DNA from: DASWTL01 sp966250385
GTDB lineage: Bacteria; Bacteroidota; Bacteroidia; Sphingobacteriales; Sphingobacteriaceae
Assembly: GCA_966250385.1 (NCBI GenBank)
Contig: CBINHC010000014.1
Location: 18,163-82,162 of the forward strand
Length of the DNA: 64,000 nt
Reading direction: 5' to 3'
Shown: positions 44,723-53,383 of the stretch, in pieces
Numbering within the stretch: the first letter of the stretch is position 1
How the letters are laid out: each line of letters begins with the position of its first letter
Translations under genes and position numbers: made by a program
Notes under the pieces: generated by a model
What the model was told of the DNA's origin: nothing
The model's database searches: none
What the model saw: the letters and a program-made list of their open reading frames with translations, nothing else

Positions 44723-46396
44723 ATGAACCTTAAGCGGTGTTTTATGATCCTGGCGCTGCTCGCGGCGGGAATTTCTTGCAAGAAGACCGGTGATACGGAT
44801 AAAGAGCCAGCCAGGCCCGTTCCTCCGGCAGTTTACAGCCTGAGCAGTTTACGGGTCGATGGGATCAGCAGCGGTTTTTCCTATTATGGAGTGGGTCACG
44901 CTCCGGACATCCGCCTTTCTTTTTCGGTGCCGGTCAATACCGGTTCCGTTCAGCAAAATATAGTTCTGAAGGATCGGGCCGGAGCCGCGGTACCGGTTGT
45001 ATTCACGGCCGCCAACCAGGACAGCACCCTGCTGATCCGGCCGGTGGCTCCGCTGGACCCGGCTTCCCGGTACCAGCTAAGCGTGTCGTCAGATTTATTG
45101 TCGCGGGACAACGGGAAGCTGTCGGCGGCATTCTCCGTGAACATGGTTACCGCCATTGATTCGACCGACAAATTTCCCCGGATCCCGGACAGCCAGCTGC
45201 TGGATCTTGTTCAGCGGCAGACGTTCCGGTATTTCTGGGACTTCGGCCACCCGGTAAGCGGACTCGCACGGGAACGAAACACCTCCGGAGATATCGTAAC
45301 GACCGGAGGATCCGGTTTCGGTATCATGGCGATCGTCACGGCGATCCACCGTAACTTCATTACACGGGCGGAGGGACTCGCCCGTATGCAGAAGATTGTC
45401 GGGTTCCTGAGGAACCGGGCACAGCGCTTCCATGGCGCATTCCCGCACTGGCTCAACGGTACCACGGGGGTAGTGGCCCCGTTCAGTGCAAAGGATAACG
45501 GCGCCGACCTCGTCGAAACGTCGTTTCTGATGCAGGGCCTGCTGACTGCCCGCCAGTATTTCAGTGCTGCGGATCCCCTGGAAACTGAACTTCGCTCGGA
45601 TATCAATATGCTCTGGCAGGGAGTCGAATGGGACTGGTTCCGGAGAAACAACCAGGAGGTGCTTTACTGGCACTGGAGCCCGGACTTTGGCTGGGATATG
45701 AATATGCCTATACGGGGATGGAATGAGACACTGATCACGTATGTTCTTGCGGCATCCTCTCCCAGGCACTCCATCCCGCGATCCGTTTATGAGAACGGCT
45801 GGGGCGGCGGTTCCATAAAGAACGGCGGAACCTACTACGGCGTGAAACTTCCGCTGGGCCCGCCGCTGGGCGGACCGTTATTCTTTGCACATTATTCGTT
45901 CCTGGGGCTCGATCCGCGCGGGCTGTCTGATGCTTTTGCGAACTATGAACTGCAAAACCGGGCACATGCGCTGATCAACTACAGCCACTCGAAATTCAAT
46001 CCCGGCAATTTCTACGGGTACAGCACCGAGAACTGGGGATTAACGGCCAGCGATGATATCGGGGGCTACCTTGCCCATGAGCCGCGCAACGACAATGGCG
46101 TGATATCGCCGACTGCCGCGCTTTCATCGTTCCCTTATACACCCGACGAGTCGATGGCGGCCCTGAAGTTCTTTTATTATAAGCTTGGCGACCGGCTGTG
46201 GAAGGAATACGGCTTCGTGGATGCCTTTTCGCTGCATCATGCGTGGTTTGCAGATTCGTATCTGGCGATCGACCAGGGGCCGGTGATCGTCATGATCGAG
46301 AACTACCGGAGCGGGTTATTGTGGGACCTCTTCATGAGTGCCCCTGAAATTAAATCGGGTCTCAGGAAGCTTGGCTTCCAGAGTCCCCGACTCTAA
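44723..46396 (+). CDS. Glucoamylase-like (GH144-type) lipoprotein with N-terminal Ig-like domain
   Basis: A 557-residue surface or periplasmic lipoprotein (lipidated C19 in GISCKKTG). An Ig-like domain lies at about 37-145, then the glucoamylase-like (PF10091) domain from about 155 to the end, an (alpha/alpha)6 barrel. The GH144 family contains endo-beta-1,2-glucanases, first described in a Chitinophaga species. Conserved phrases shared with the next gene are FRYFWDFGHPVSGLARER, GGSGFGIMAIVTAI, ALINYSHSKF and DQGPVIVMIENYRSG. The two genes are paralogues and act in sequence with the GH3 enzyme. Confidence 0.85.
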   Translation: MNLKRCFMILALLAAGISCKKTGDTDKEPARPVPPAVYSLSSLRVDGISSGFSYYGVGHAPDIRLSFSVPVNTGSVQQNIVLKDRAGAAVPVVFTAANQDSTLLIRPVAPLDPASRYQLSVSSDLLSRDNGKLSAAFSVNMVTAIDSTDKFPRIPDSQLLDLVQRQTFRYFWDFGHPVSGLARERNTSGDIVTTGGSGFGIMAIVTAIHRNFITRAEGLARMQKIVGFLRNRAQRFHGAFPHWLNGTTGVVAPFSAKDNGADLVETSFLMQGLLTARQYFSAADPLETELRSDINMLWQGVEWDWFRRNNQEVLYWHWSPDFGWDMNMPIRGWNETLITYVLAASSPRHSIPRSVYENGWGGGSIKNGGTYYGVKLPLGPPLGGPLFFAHYSFLGLDPRGLSDAFANYELQNRAHALINYSHSKFNPGNFYGYSTENWGLTASDDIGGYLAHEPRNDNGVISPTAALSSFPYTPDESMAALKFFYYKLGDRLWKEYGFVDAFSLHHAWFADSYLAIDQGPVIVMIENYRSGLLWDLFMSAPEIKSGLRKLGFQSPRL

Positions 46397-46408
46397 ACTG
46401 TATTGGAT

Positions 46409-47764
46409 ATGAAGCTAAATAGATTTTTACCTGTGATGGTCGTGCTGATCCTTGGCGCAGGGTGCGGAAAGACGGTAAGGACGGCTGACAAAAAGGGCGG
46501 CCTTTCAGATGATGAATTGCTTACGCTGGTTCAGAAGAACACGTTTCAGTATTTCTGGGACGGCGCGGAGCCCAACTCAGGGCTGGCACGGGAGCGCTTC
46601 CATGTGGATGGCAACTATCCGGAGAATGATAAGAACGTGGTCACCTCGGGAGGAGGGGGCTTTGGGGTCATGGCGATCCTGGTAGGCATCGAGCGGGGAT
46701 TCATTACCCGTGAAGAGGGCCGCCAGAGACTGGAAAAGATTGTAGGCTTCCTGGAGACCGCCGACCGGTATCACGGCGCCTGGCCGCATTGGTGGAACGG
46801 GGAAACCGGCAGAACCAAGCCCTTCAGCAAGAAGGACAATGGCGGCGACCTGGTTGAGACCTCCTTCATGCTCCAGGGCCTCCTGACGGTCCGCCAGTAT
46901 TTCCGGGACGGGAACCAGGCGGAAAGGCAACTTGCAGAACGGGCCGACAAATTATGGAAGGATGTCGACTTCAACTGGTACCGGAACGGGAAGAATGTCC
47001 TTTACTGGCACTGGAGTCCGGATTACCAATGGGATATGAATTTTGCCGTGCGCGGCTATAACGAGTGCCTGATCATGTATGTCCTGGCCGCCTCATCGCC
47101 GACGCACGGTGTTCCCGCCGAGGTGTACCATGAAGGATGGGCAGAAGGGGGTAAGATAAAATCCCCATCGGAGAAATTTGGCTACCAGCTTCAGCTGGCT
47201 CATCAGGGCGCTCCGAATGGAGGACCTCTGTTCTGGGCACATTACTCCTTCCTCGGTCTCGATCCCCGGGGACTGAAGGACCGGTACGCCGATTACTGGC
47301 AGGAAAATAAAAACCAGACGCTGATCAATTACCAGTGGTGCGTCGAAAATCCGAACGGCTTTAAGGGATACGGCCCTGACAGCTGGGGGCTGACCTCCAG
47401 TTATTCGGTCAAGGGTTATTCCGGTCACGCACCGTATGCGGACCGGGATCTCGGTGTTATCTCACCGACTGCGGCCGTTTCTTCTATCCCGTATACGCCG
47501 AAGGAATCCCTGCAGGCGATCCGCCACTGGTATTCGGATATGAAGGACCAGGTCTGGGGCCCCTATGGGTTCTATGATGCTTTCAGCGAAACCGCGGGCT
47601 GGTACCCGCAGCGGTACCTGGCCATCGACCAGGGGCCTATGGTGGTGATGATCGAAAATTTCCGGACCGGCTTATTATGGAAACTGTTCATGAGCAGCCC
47701 CGAGGTACAGCAGGGCCTGCAAAAGTTAGGCTTTGAAAGCCCGCATCTGACTACAAAAAAATAG
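46409..47764 (+). CDS. Glucoamylase-like (GH144-type) lipoprotein
   Basis: A 451-residue lipoprotein (lipidated C19 in GAGCGKT) and paralogue of the preceding gene, here without the Ig-like domain. The start at ATG 46409 is preferred to the TTG at 46403. The catalytic (alpha/alpha)6 domain shows FQYFWDGAEPNSGLARER, GGGGFGVMAILVGIERGF and DQGPMVVMIENFRTG, in the same order as its paralogue. Family knowledge suggests cleavage of linear beta-1,2-glucan; one copy could release larger fragments and the other short ones. It starts 12 bases after the previous stop. Confidence 0.85.
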   Translation: MKLNRFLPVMVVLILGAGCGKTVRTADKKGGLSDDELLTLVQKNTFQYFWDGAEPNSGLARERFHVDGNYPENDKNVVTSGGGGFGVMAILVGIERGFITREEGRQRLEKIVGFLETADRYHGAWPHWWNGETGRTKPFSKKDNGGDLVETSFMLQGLLTVRQYFRDGNQAERQLAERADKLWKDVDFNWYRNGKNVLYWHWSPDYQWDMNFAVRGYNECLIMYVLAASSPTHGVPAEVYHEGWAEGGKIKSPSEKFGYQLQLAHQGAPNGGPLFWAHYSFLGLDPRGLKDRYADYWQENKNQTLINYQWCVENPNGFKGYGPDSWGLTSSYSVKGYSGHAPYADRDLGVISPTAAVSSIPYTPKESLQAIRHWYSDMKDQVWGPYGFYDAFSETAGWYPQRYLAIDQGPMVVMIENFRTGLLWKLFMSSPEVQQGLQKLGFESPHLTTKK

Positions 47765-47766
47765 CA

Positions 47767-49497
47767 ATGAAACAATACCTGAAGTTTTTTCTGCTGGGGG
47801 TGTCTCTCTCCGTTGCCGCCACGGCACGTGCACAGGATACCCAGGCGAGTACGTACTGTAATCCGCTTAACCTGGATTACACCTATATGGTCTACAACGC
47901 CCACCAGGGGCTTTCCTACCGCTCGGGAGCGGACCCGGCCGTGGTCCGGTTCAGGAATGAGTATTACATGTTCGTCACCCGTTCCATGGGTTACTGGCAT
48001 TCCACCGACCTGCTTAACTGGGACTTTATTACTCCTGAAAAATGGTACTTCCAGGGCTCAAATGCGCCGGCCGCTTTTAATTATAAGGACTCGGTCCTGT
48101 ATGTGGCGGGTGACCCGTCCGGTTCCATGAGCATCCTTTATACGGACAATCCCAAAAAAGGCGACTGGAAGGCGACTCCCGCCATCCTGAATGACCTCCA
48201 GGATCCGGCGTTGTTCATCGACGATGACGGCAAGACCTATCTCTACTGGGGATCGTCGAACACCTATCCGATTCGCGGCCGCGAGCTCGACCGGCAGCGT
48301 GGGTTCAAACCGGCTGAAAAGATCCATGAGCTCATCCGGCTTGACGGGAAAACACATGGCTGGGAACGGTTCGGTGAGAACCACGGGGATACGGTTCTCG
48401 GCGGTTATATCGAAGGACCCTGGATGACAAAAATCAAGGATAAATACTACCTGCAGTATGCCGCCCCGGGAACAGAATTCAATGTATACGGCGATGGCGT
48501 ATACGTAGCCGATGCTCCCCTTGGTCCGTTCCGGTACGCCCCGAACAACCCGGTTTTCTATAAACCGGGAGGATTCGCGAACGGGGCTGGGCACGGCAGC
48601 ACCGTGGAAGGCCCCCAGGACGTATACTGGCACTTCGGATCCATGGCCCTGTCCGTCAATGTAAACTGGGAAAGGCGACTCTGCATGTTCCCCGCCTTTT
48701 TCGACAGGGACGGCCTCATGTATTCCAGCACGGCATACGGCGACTACCCACACTACGCCCCGGCTGTACCGGGAAAGATGGGGGAGTTTACCGGATGGAT
48801 GCTCCTGTCCTACAATAAGCCGGTCAGGGCGTCGTCCGCCAGCGGGGAATACAATGCCGCGAACGCCGTGGACGAAAGCATCAAATCGTTCTGGCTGGCC
48901 GGGGAGAACAATGACCGGCAATGGCTGGAGATCGACCTGCAGAAGCCCGGGACGGTCTACGCGGTCCAGGTCAACTTTCACGACTACAAATCGGAAATGT
49001 ACGGCCGTATTCCGGGGCTCCGGCACCGGTATTTGGTCGAAGGTTCAGACGATAGGAAGACCTGGAGGACGCTGGTGGACCGGGCGGACAATTTCAAGGA
49101 TGTGCCAAACGATTACGTAGAGCTGGGGAAACCGCAGCGTGTCCGCTATATCCGTTACCGGAACATTGAGGTTCCGACACCGAACCTGGCTATTTCCGGC
49201 ATCCGCATATTCGGAAAAGGATCCGGTAAGGCACCTGCTTCGGTAAAGCAGTTTGCTGTGGTGCGTAAAACAGACCGGCGGGATGCCATGATCACCTGGG
49301 AAGCACAGAAAGATGCCCAGGGATATACCATCCGCTGGGGTATCGCACCGGATAAACTATACAATTCCTGGATGGTTTATGGTGAAGAGTCGCTGGAACT
49401 GAAGAGCCTGTCGACTGATCAGCGCTATTATTTTTCAATCGAGGCCTTCAATGAGAACGGGATTTCGGCCCGTTCCGGAATTGTCGATGCCCGGTAA
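47767..49497 (+). CDS. GH43-family glycosidase with F5/8 type C (CBM32-like) and FnIII domains
   Basis: A 576-residue exported enzyme. A signal peptide (ending TARAQ) is followed by a five-bladed GH43 domain with all three catalytic acids: D56 in GADPAVV, D146 in LQDPALF and E216 in GGYIEGPW. A CBM32-like F5/8 type C domain follows at about 350-485 (SSASGEYNAANAVDES, WLEIDLQKPGTVYAV), and an FnIII domain at the end. GH43 enzymes usually remove arabinofuranose, xylose or galactofuranose, none of which belongs to a beta-1,2-glucan. It starts two bases after the previous stop, so it is certainly part of the operon. The substrate is open. Confidence 0.85.
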   Translation: MKQYLKFFLLGVSLSVAATARAQDTQASTYCNPLNLDYTYMVYNAHQGLSYRSGADPAVVRFRNEYYMFVTRSMGYWHSTDLLNWDFITPEKWYFQGSNAPAAFNYKDSVLYVAGDPSGSMSILYTDNPKKGDWKATPAILNDLQDPALFIDDDGKTYLYWGSSNTYPIRGRELDRQRGFKPAEKIHELIRLDGKTHGWERFGENHGDTVLGGYIEGPWMTKIKDKYYLQYAAPGTEFNVYGDGVYVADAPLGPFRYAPNNPVFYKPGGFANGAGHGSTVEGPQDVYWHFGSMALSVNVNWERRLCMFPAFFDRDGLMYSSTAYGDYPHYAPAVPGKMGEFTGWMLLSYNKPVRASSASGEYNAANAVDESIKSFWLAGENNDRQWLEIDLQKPGTVYAVQVNFHDYKSEMYGRIPGLRHRYLVEGSDDRKTWRTLVDRADNFKDVPNDYVELGKPQRVRYIRYRNIEVPTPNLAISGIRIFGKGSGKAPASVKQFAVVRKTDRRDAMITWEAQKDAQGYTIRWGIAPDKLYNSWMVYGEESLELKSLSTDQRYYFSIEAFNENGISARSGIVDAR

Positions 49498-49553
49498 GAC
49501 TTGCTAAATTAAGGATAAGGGTATCGTGAAGATGCCGGATATAACTGTATGCT

Positions 49554-51839
49554 ATGAGAATATTTAAAATTTGCCTGTTAATTCTGCTGTTTTCCGGTTC
49601 CGGGGTTCTTGCCCAGAGCACCCGAGATGCGAAAATGGACCGGTTCATTTCCGGACTGATGAAAAAAATGACCCTTGACGAGAAGATCGGCCAGCTCAAT
49701 CTCCCGGGTGCGGGTGATATTACAACCGGACAGGCGTCAAGTTCCGACATTGCCGGTAAAATCAAGGAAGGAAAGGTAGGCGGTCTGTTCAATATCAAGG
49801 GGGTAGAGAAGATCCGCGACGTTCAGAAGGTTGCCGTAGAGAACAGCCGGCTTAAGATCCCTTTGTTATTCGGTATGGATGTGATCCACGGTTATCAGAC
49901 CGTTTTTCCAATCCCGCTTGGAATGGCAAGTACCTGGGATATGGAGGTTATTGAAAGAAGTGCCCGGGTCGCCGCCATCGAAGCAAGTGCCGACGGGATC
50001 AACTGGACCTTTTCTCCGATGGTCGATATCTCCCGGGACCCGCGATGGGGAAGGGCTTCCGAAGGATCCGGCGAAGACCCTTACCTCGGTGCCCGGATCG
50101 CTGCAGCGATGGTGAAAGGCTACCAGGGGAGTGATCTTTCCCTGAACAACACGATCATGGCCTGCGTGAAACACTTCGCGCTTTACGGAGCGGCAGAGGC
50201 CGGCCGGGACTATAACACGACGGATATGAGCCATATCCGAATGTATAATGAATATTTTCCGCCTTATAAGGCGGCGGTTGACGCCGGTGTAGGTACGGTG
50301 ATGACGTCCTTCAATGAAGTGGACGGAATTCCGGCGACCGCGAACCGGTGGCTGATGACCGATGTGTTGCGGAACCAGTGGGGCTTTAACGGGTTTGTCG
50401 TTACCGACTATACGGCAACCAATGAGATGACCGCCCACGGGATCGGCGATCTGAAGACGGTCTCCGCCCGGGCGCTGAAGGCGGGAACAGATATGGATAT
50501 GGTCGGAGAAGGCTTCCTGACCACCCTGAAGGAGTCCCTGAAGGAAGGTAAAATAAGCCAGGCTGATATAGACAACGCCTGCCGGCGGATCCTCGAGGCG
50601 AAGTACCGCCTGGGACTCTTTGATGACCCATACCGCTATACAGATCTTGCGCGGGCCAAATCGGAAGTGTTCAGTCCAGAACACCGGAAGATTGCCCGGG
50701 AGATCGCCGCGGAGTCTTTCGTTTTGCTGAAGAATGAGAACAAGGTGCTGCCCTTGAAAAAGACGGGTACTATTGCGCTGGTGGGCCCCTTGGCCGACGC
50801 CGTGACAAATATGACAGGTACCTGGAGCGTTGCTGCGGAGAATCAGTATTCCGTGACTGTCCTGAAAGGACTGCAAAACTCGGTCGGTAACCAGGCGCGG
50901 ATCGTATATGCCAAGGGGTCTAACCTCACGGCCGACCGCGCTTTGGAAGAACGGGCGACGATGTTCGGAAAGACCCTGAACAGGGATGACAGGCCGGCCG
51001 ATGTTATTTTAAAGGAAGCCCTGGCTGTGGCCTCGAAGTCAGATGTGATCGTAGCTGCCCTCGGGGAATCTGCAGAGATGAGCGGGGAAAGCTCCAGCCG
51101 TTCCGATATTGAGATCCCGGACGTACAGAAGGACTTGCTGAAGGCCTTGTTGAAGACCGGGAAGCCGGTAGTCCTGGTGCTCTTCACCGGCCGGCCGTTA
51201 GCCCTGAAATGGGAAGACGAGAACGTACCGGCGATCCTGAACGTATGGTTTGCCGGATCTGAGGCGGGCGACGCGATCGCCGACGTGCTGTTCGGAGTTG
51301 TAAATCCTTCCGGCAAGCTGCCGGCTACGTTTCCGCAGAATGTGGGCCAGGTGCCGCTCTACTATAATCACAAGAATACCGGAAGACCGCTGGGAGAAGG
51401 GAAATGGTTTGAAAAATTCCGTTCGAATTACCTGGATGTTTCAAACGATCCGCTGTATCCGTTCGGCTTCGGGCTTAGTTATTCGACCTTCCGTTATGGG
51501 AATGTGAAAATGAGCGGAGCATCCCTGAAGCCCGGGGGGAGCATCACTGCCTCCGTTACGGTAACGAACACCGGAGACCGGCCCGGTAAGGAGGTCGTCC
51601 AGCTCTACATCCGTGATGTGGTGGGAAGCGTCACCCGTCCGGTAAGGGAATTGAAAGCATTCCGGAAGATCGCGTTCAAGGCCGGTGAATCAAAAACGGT
51701 GTCTTTCAAGATCACTGAAGAAGATCTGAAATTCTATAACAGCGATCTGAAATTTGTCGCTGAGCCCGGGGAGTTCAGGGTGTTCATCGGTACCAACAGC
51801 CGCGATGTAAGCGAAGCTTCATTTCAGTTGATGAAATAG
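49554..51839 (+). CDS. GH3 beta-glucosidase, BglX-like
   Basis: A 761-residue periplasmic enzyme with a signal peptide (ending GVLAQS). The GH3 N-terminal barrel has the nucleophile D285 in VVTDYTATNEM, the KHFALYGAAEAGRDYN segment near 206, and the sandwich domain with the acid/base region (EMSGESSSRSDIE) near 505. A C-terminal FnIII-like domain (LYIRDVVGSVTRPVRELKAF) completes the BglX layout. In beta-1,2-glucan loci a GH3 enzyme cuts sophorose or short oligosaccharides to glucose; this is the likely last step here. It is separated by 56 bases from the GH43 gene and is the last clear PUL gene. Confidence 0.92.
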   Translation: MRIFKICLLILLFSGSGVLAQSTRDAKMDRFISGLMKKMTLDEKIGQLNLPGAGDITTGQASSSDIAGKIKEGKVGGLFNIKGVEKIRDVQKVAVENSRLKIPLLFGMDVIHGYQTVFPIPLGMASTWDMEVIERSARVAAIEASADGINWTFSPMVDISRDPRWGRASEGSGEDPYLGARIAAAMVKGYQGSDLSLNNTIMACVKHFALYGAAEAGRDYNTTDMSHIRMYNEYFPPYKAAVDAGVGTVMTSFNEVDGIPATANRWLMTDVLRNQWGFNGFVVTDYTATNEMTAHGIGDLKTVSARALKAGTDMDMVGEGFLTTLKESLKEGKISQADIDNACRRILEAKYRLGLFDDPYRYTDLARAKSEVFSPEHRKIAREIAAESFVLLKNENKVLPLKKTGTIALVGPLADAVTNMTGTWSVAAENQYSVTVLKGLQNSVGNQARIVYAKGSNLTADRALEERATMFGKTLNRDDRPADVILKEALAVASKSDVIVAALGESAEMSGESSSRSDIEIPDVQKDLLKALLKTGKPVVLVLFTGRPLALKWEDENVPAILNVWFAGSEAGDAIADVLFGVVNPSGKLPATFPQNVGQVPLYYNHKNTGRPLGEGKWFEKFRSNYLDVSNDPLYPFGFGLSYSTFRYGNVKMSGASLKPGGSITASVTVTNTGDRPGKEVVQLYIRDVVGSVTRPVRELKAFRKIAFKAGESKTVSFKITEEDLKFYNSDLKFVAEPGEFRVFIGTNSRDVSEASFQLMK

Positions 51840-51930
51840 CTAACGGGCTGACATTGAGCAGATAAAACTTTTAAATGCTTTAAAACCAGCATTGCCGGAA
51901 ACTGGTTATTCATGTGTCAATTCTGATTAC

Positions 51931-52563
51931 ATGTTGCCTGTCAGAGCATTGCTGGTTTTATTCGTTTTAGCCGCTCCTGCGGCAATGGGGCAGTCCCGAC
52001 AGGATACCCGCCAGCCGAGGTACCGATTCCAGGCGGGGTTGCAGGTAGAAGTCGGGGTTAAATCCGGCAAGGCCAATCAAACGCCGGATTATATGTACAA
52101 GCCGGTCATGATTCAAGCTGAATTTCAAAAGCCCATTTCGAGCAGCCGCAACAGTACCTGGTTCCTCGACTATTTCATTCAGCCGCAGTTCAATTCGGTA
52201 AAATATCAGGAAGGTGTTTTTACCAATGCCCACCCGGCGCTGGTCCGAAGCTGGGAGACCGGTATAAATGCCGGGCTGATCGTTTATAAATCGGTTTATA
52301 CCACGGCTTATGCGGAAAGAGCCGTGATCTATTTCCTTGCAAGTTCAGGACCTCACTATGTGTCCAACGTTCCAAGCAGGCAGTCCAAAGGGTTCATTTT
52401 TTCAGATAACTGGCGTTTCGGCATCCGGATACCGGTACACAGGGGAGTTTCCCTGGACCTGCGGGGCGGACGACGACACATCTCAAATGCGAATCTCAAC
52501 CCGCCAAACGGTGGCATTAATAACAAGATCGCCGGGCTCGGGATTCGGTATACTTTTTATTGA
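51931..52563 (+). CDS. PagL-like acyloxyacyl hydrolase (lipid A 3-O-deacylase family)
   Basis: A 210-residue outer-membrane beta-barrel protein. The signal peptide ends in AAPAAMGQ. The C-terminal half carries RRHISNANLN, the PagL-type catalytic motif with histidine and serine two residues apart, and ends FNDGIGLRY-like in AGLGIRYTFY, a typical last barrel strand. PagL removes the 3-O-linked acyl chain of lipid A, changing membrane stiffness and immune recognition. The ATG at 51931 starts the signal peptide. Together with lptB and waaA in this window it belongs to lipopolysaccharide biology. It is transcribed in the same direction as the PUL but separated from GH3 by 91 bases. Confidence 0.85.
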   Translation: MLPVRALLVLFVLAAPAAMGQSRQDTRQPRYRFQAGLQVEVGVKSGKANQTPDYMYKPVMIQAEFQKPISSSRNSTWFLDYFIQPQFNSVKYQEGVFTNAHPALVRSWETGINAGLIVYKSVYTTAYAERAVIYFLASSGPHYVSNVPSRQSKGFIFSDNWRFGIRIPVHRGVSLDLRGGRRHISNANLNPPNGGINNKIAGLGIRYTFY

Positions 52564-52570
52564 AAAAAGA

Positions 52571-52600
52571 CGAGCCGGTACTTGTTCAGTTACCGGCTCG
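52571..52600. terminator. Bidirectional terminator between the PagL-like gene and yebC
   Basis: CGAGCCGGTA pairs with TACCGGCTCG around a 10-base loop. A6 precedes and a T-rich tail follows, so it can serve both converging genes. Confidence 0.8.
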
Positions 52601-52613
52601 CGTGTTTCTTGTG

Positions 52614-53336
52614 TTATGCCATGTTGTGATACACGGCCTGAACGTCATCGTCTTCTTCGAGTTTATCGATCAGCTTGAAAACATCAGCGGCCTGTTCCTC
52701 GGAAACTTCGGTCGTTGACAAAGCGACCCGTTCGAGCTTGGCACTTTTTACTTCCAGCCCTTTCTCTTCAAGTGCCTTCTGCATTTTTCCAAAATCTTCG
52801 AAGGATGTGTGGATCACACCTACGTCGTTCCCTTCTTCATCCTCCTCAACATACAGATCCTCCAGTCCGGCATCGATCAGCTCAAACTCCAGCTCTTCAA
52901 GGTCCATGTCTTTCGGGTCGAAACGAAATACAGATTTACGATTGAAGATAAAATCGAGTGACCCCGTCTTACCAAGCGTTCCGCCAACCTTGTTAAAATA
53001 GCTGCGCACATTGGCCACCGTACGGTTTGTATTATCTGTTGCGGTCTCGATAAGGATAGCCACACCGTGGGGAGCGTATCCTTCATATACATACTCCTCG
53101 TATCCTTTTTCATCTTTGCTGGAAGCACGTTTGATAGCAGCATCAACACGGTCTTTCGGCATGTTTACCGCCTTTGCGTTCTGGATCGCAGTTCGCAGAC
53201 GTGAATTACTTTCGGGGTTCGGTCCCCCGTCCTTTACCGCTATGGCAATCTCTTTCCCTAAACGGGTAAACTGCACGGCCATTTTCGCCCAGCGCTTAAA
53301 TTTTCTCTCTTTACGGAATTCAAATGCTCTTCCCAT
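52614..53336 (-). CDS. YebC/PmpR family protein
   Basis: A 240-residue cytoplasmic protein of the universal YebC family. It begins MGRAFEFRKERKFKRWAKMA and includes DGGPNPESNSRLRTAI near residue 37 and NVRSYFNKVGGTLGKTGSLD near 107, all family hallmarks. YebC proteins were described as transcription regulators, while more recent work links some of them to relieving ribosome stalling at proline runs; which role applies here cannot be read from the sequence. It has a promoter element 26 bases upstream and is followed by a strong terminator. Confidence 0.93.
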   Translation of the reverse strand: MGRAFEFRKERKFKRWAKMAVQFTRLGKEIAIAVKDGGPNPESNSRLRTAIQNAKAVNMPKDRVDAAIKRASSKDEKGYEEYVYEGYAPHGVAILIETATDNTNRTVANVRSYFNKVGGTLGKTGSLDFIFNRKSVFRFDPKDMDLEELEFELIDAGLEDLYVEEDEEGNDVGVIHTSFEDFGKMQKALEEKGLEVKSAKLERVALSTTEVSEEQAADVFKLIDKLEEDDDVQAVYHNMA

Positions 53337-53361
53337 GAGTTATTATAATCAGTTCAAAAAT

Positions 53362-53369
53362 CAAAAGTA
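53362..53369 (-). promoter_or_regulatory. yebC promoter -7 element
   Basis: Minus-strand TACTTTTG, a perfect TAnnTTTG match, 26 bases before the yebC ATG. No clear -33 box is found; the upstream bases already belong to the end of the preceding gene. Confidence 0.45.
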
Positions 53370-53383
53370 AAAATAAAGGATGC

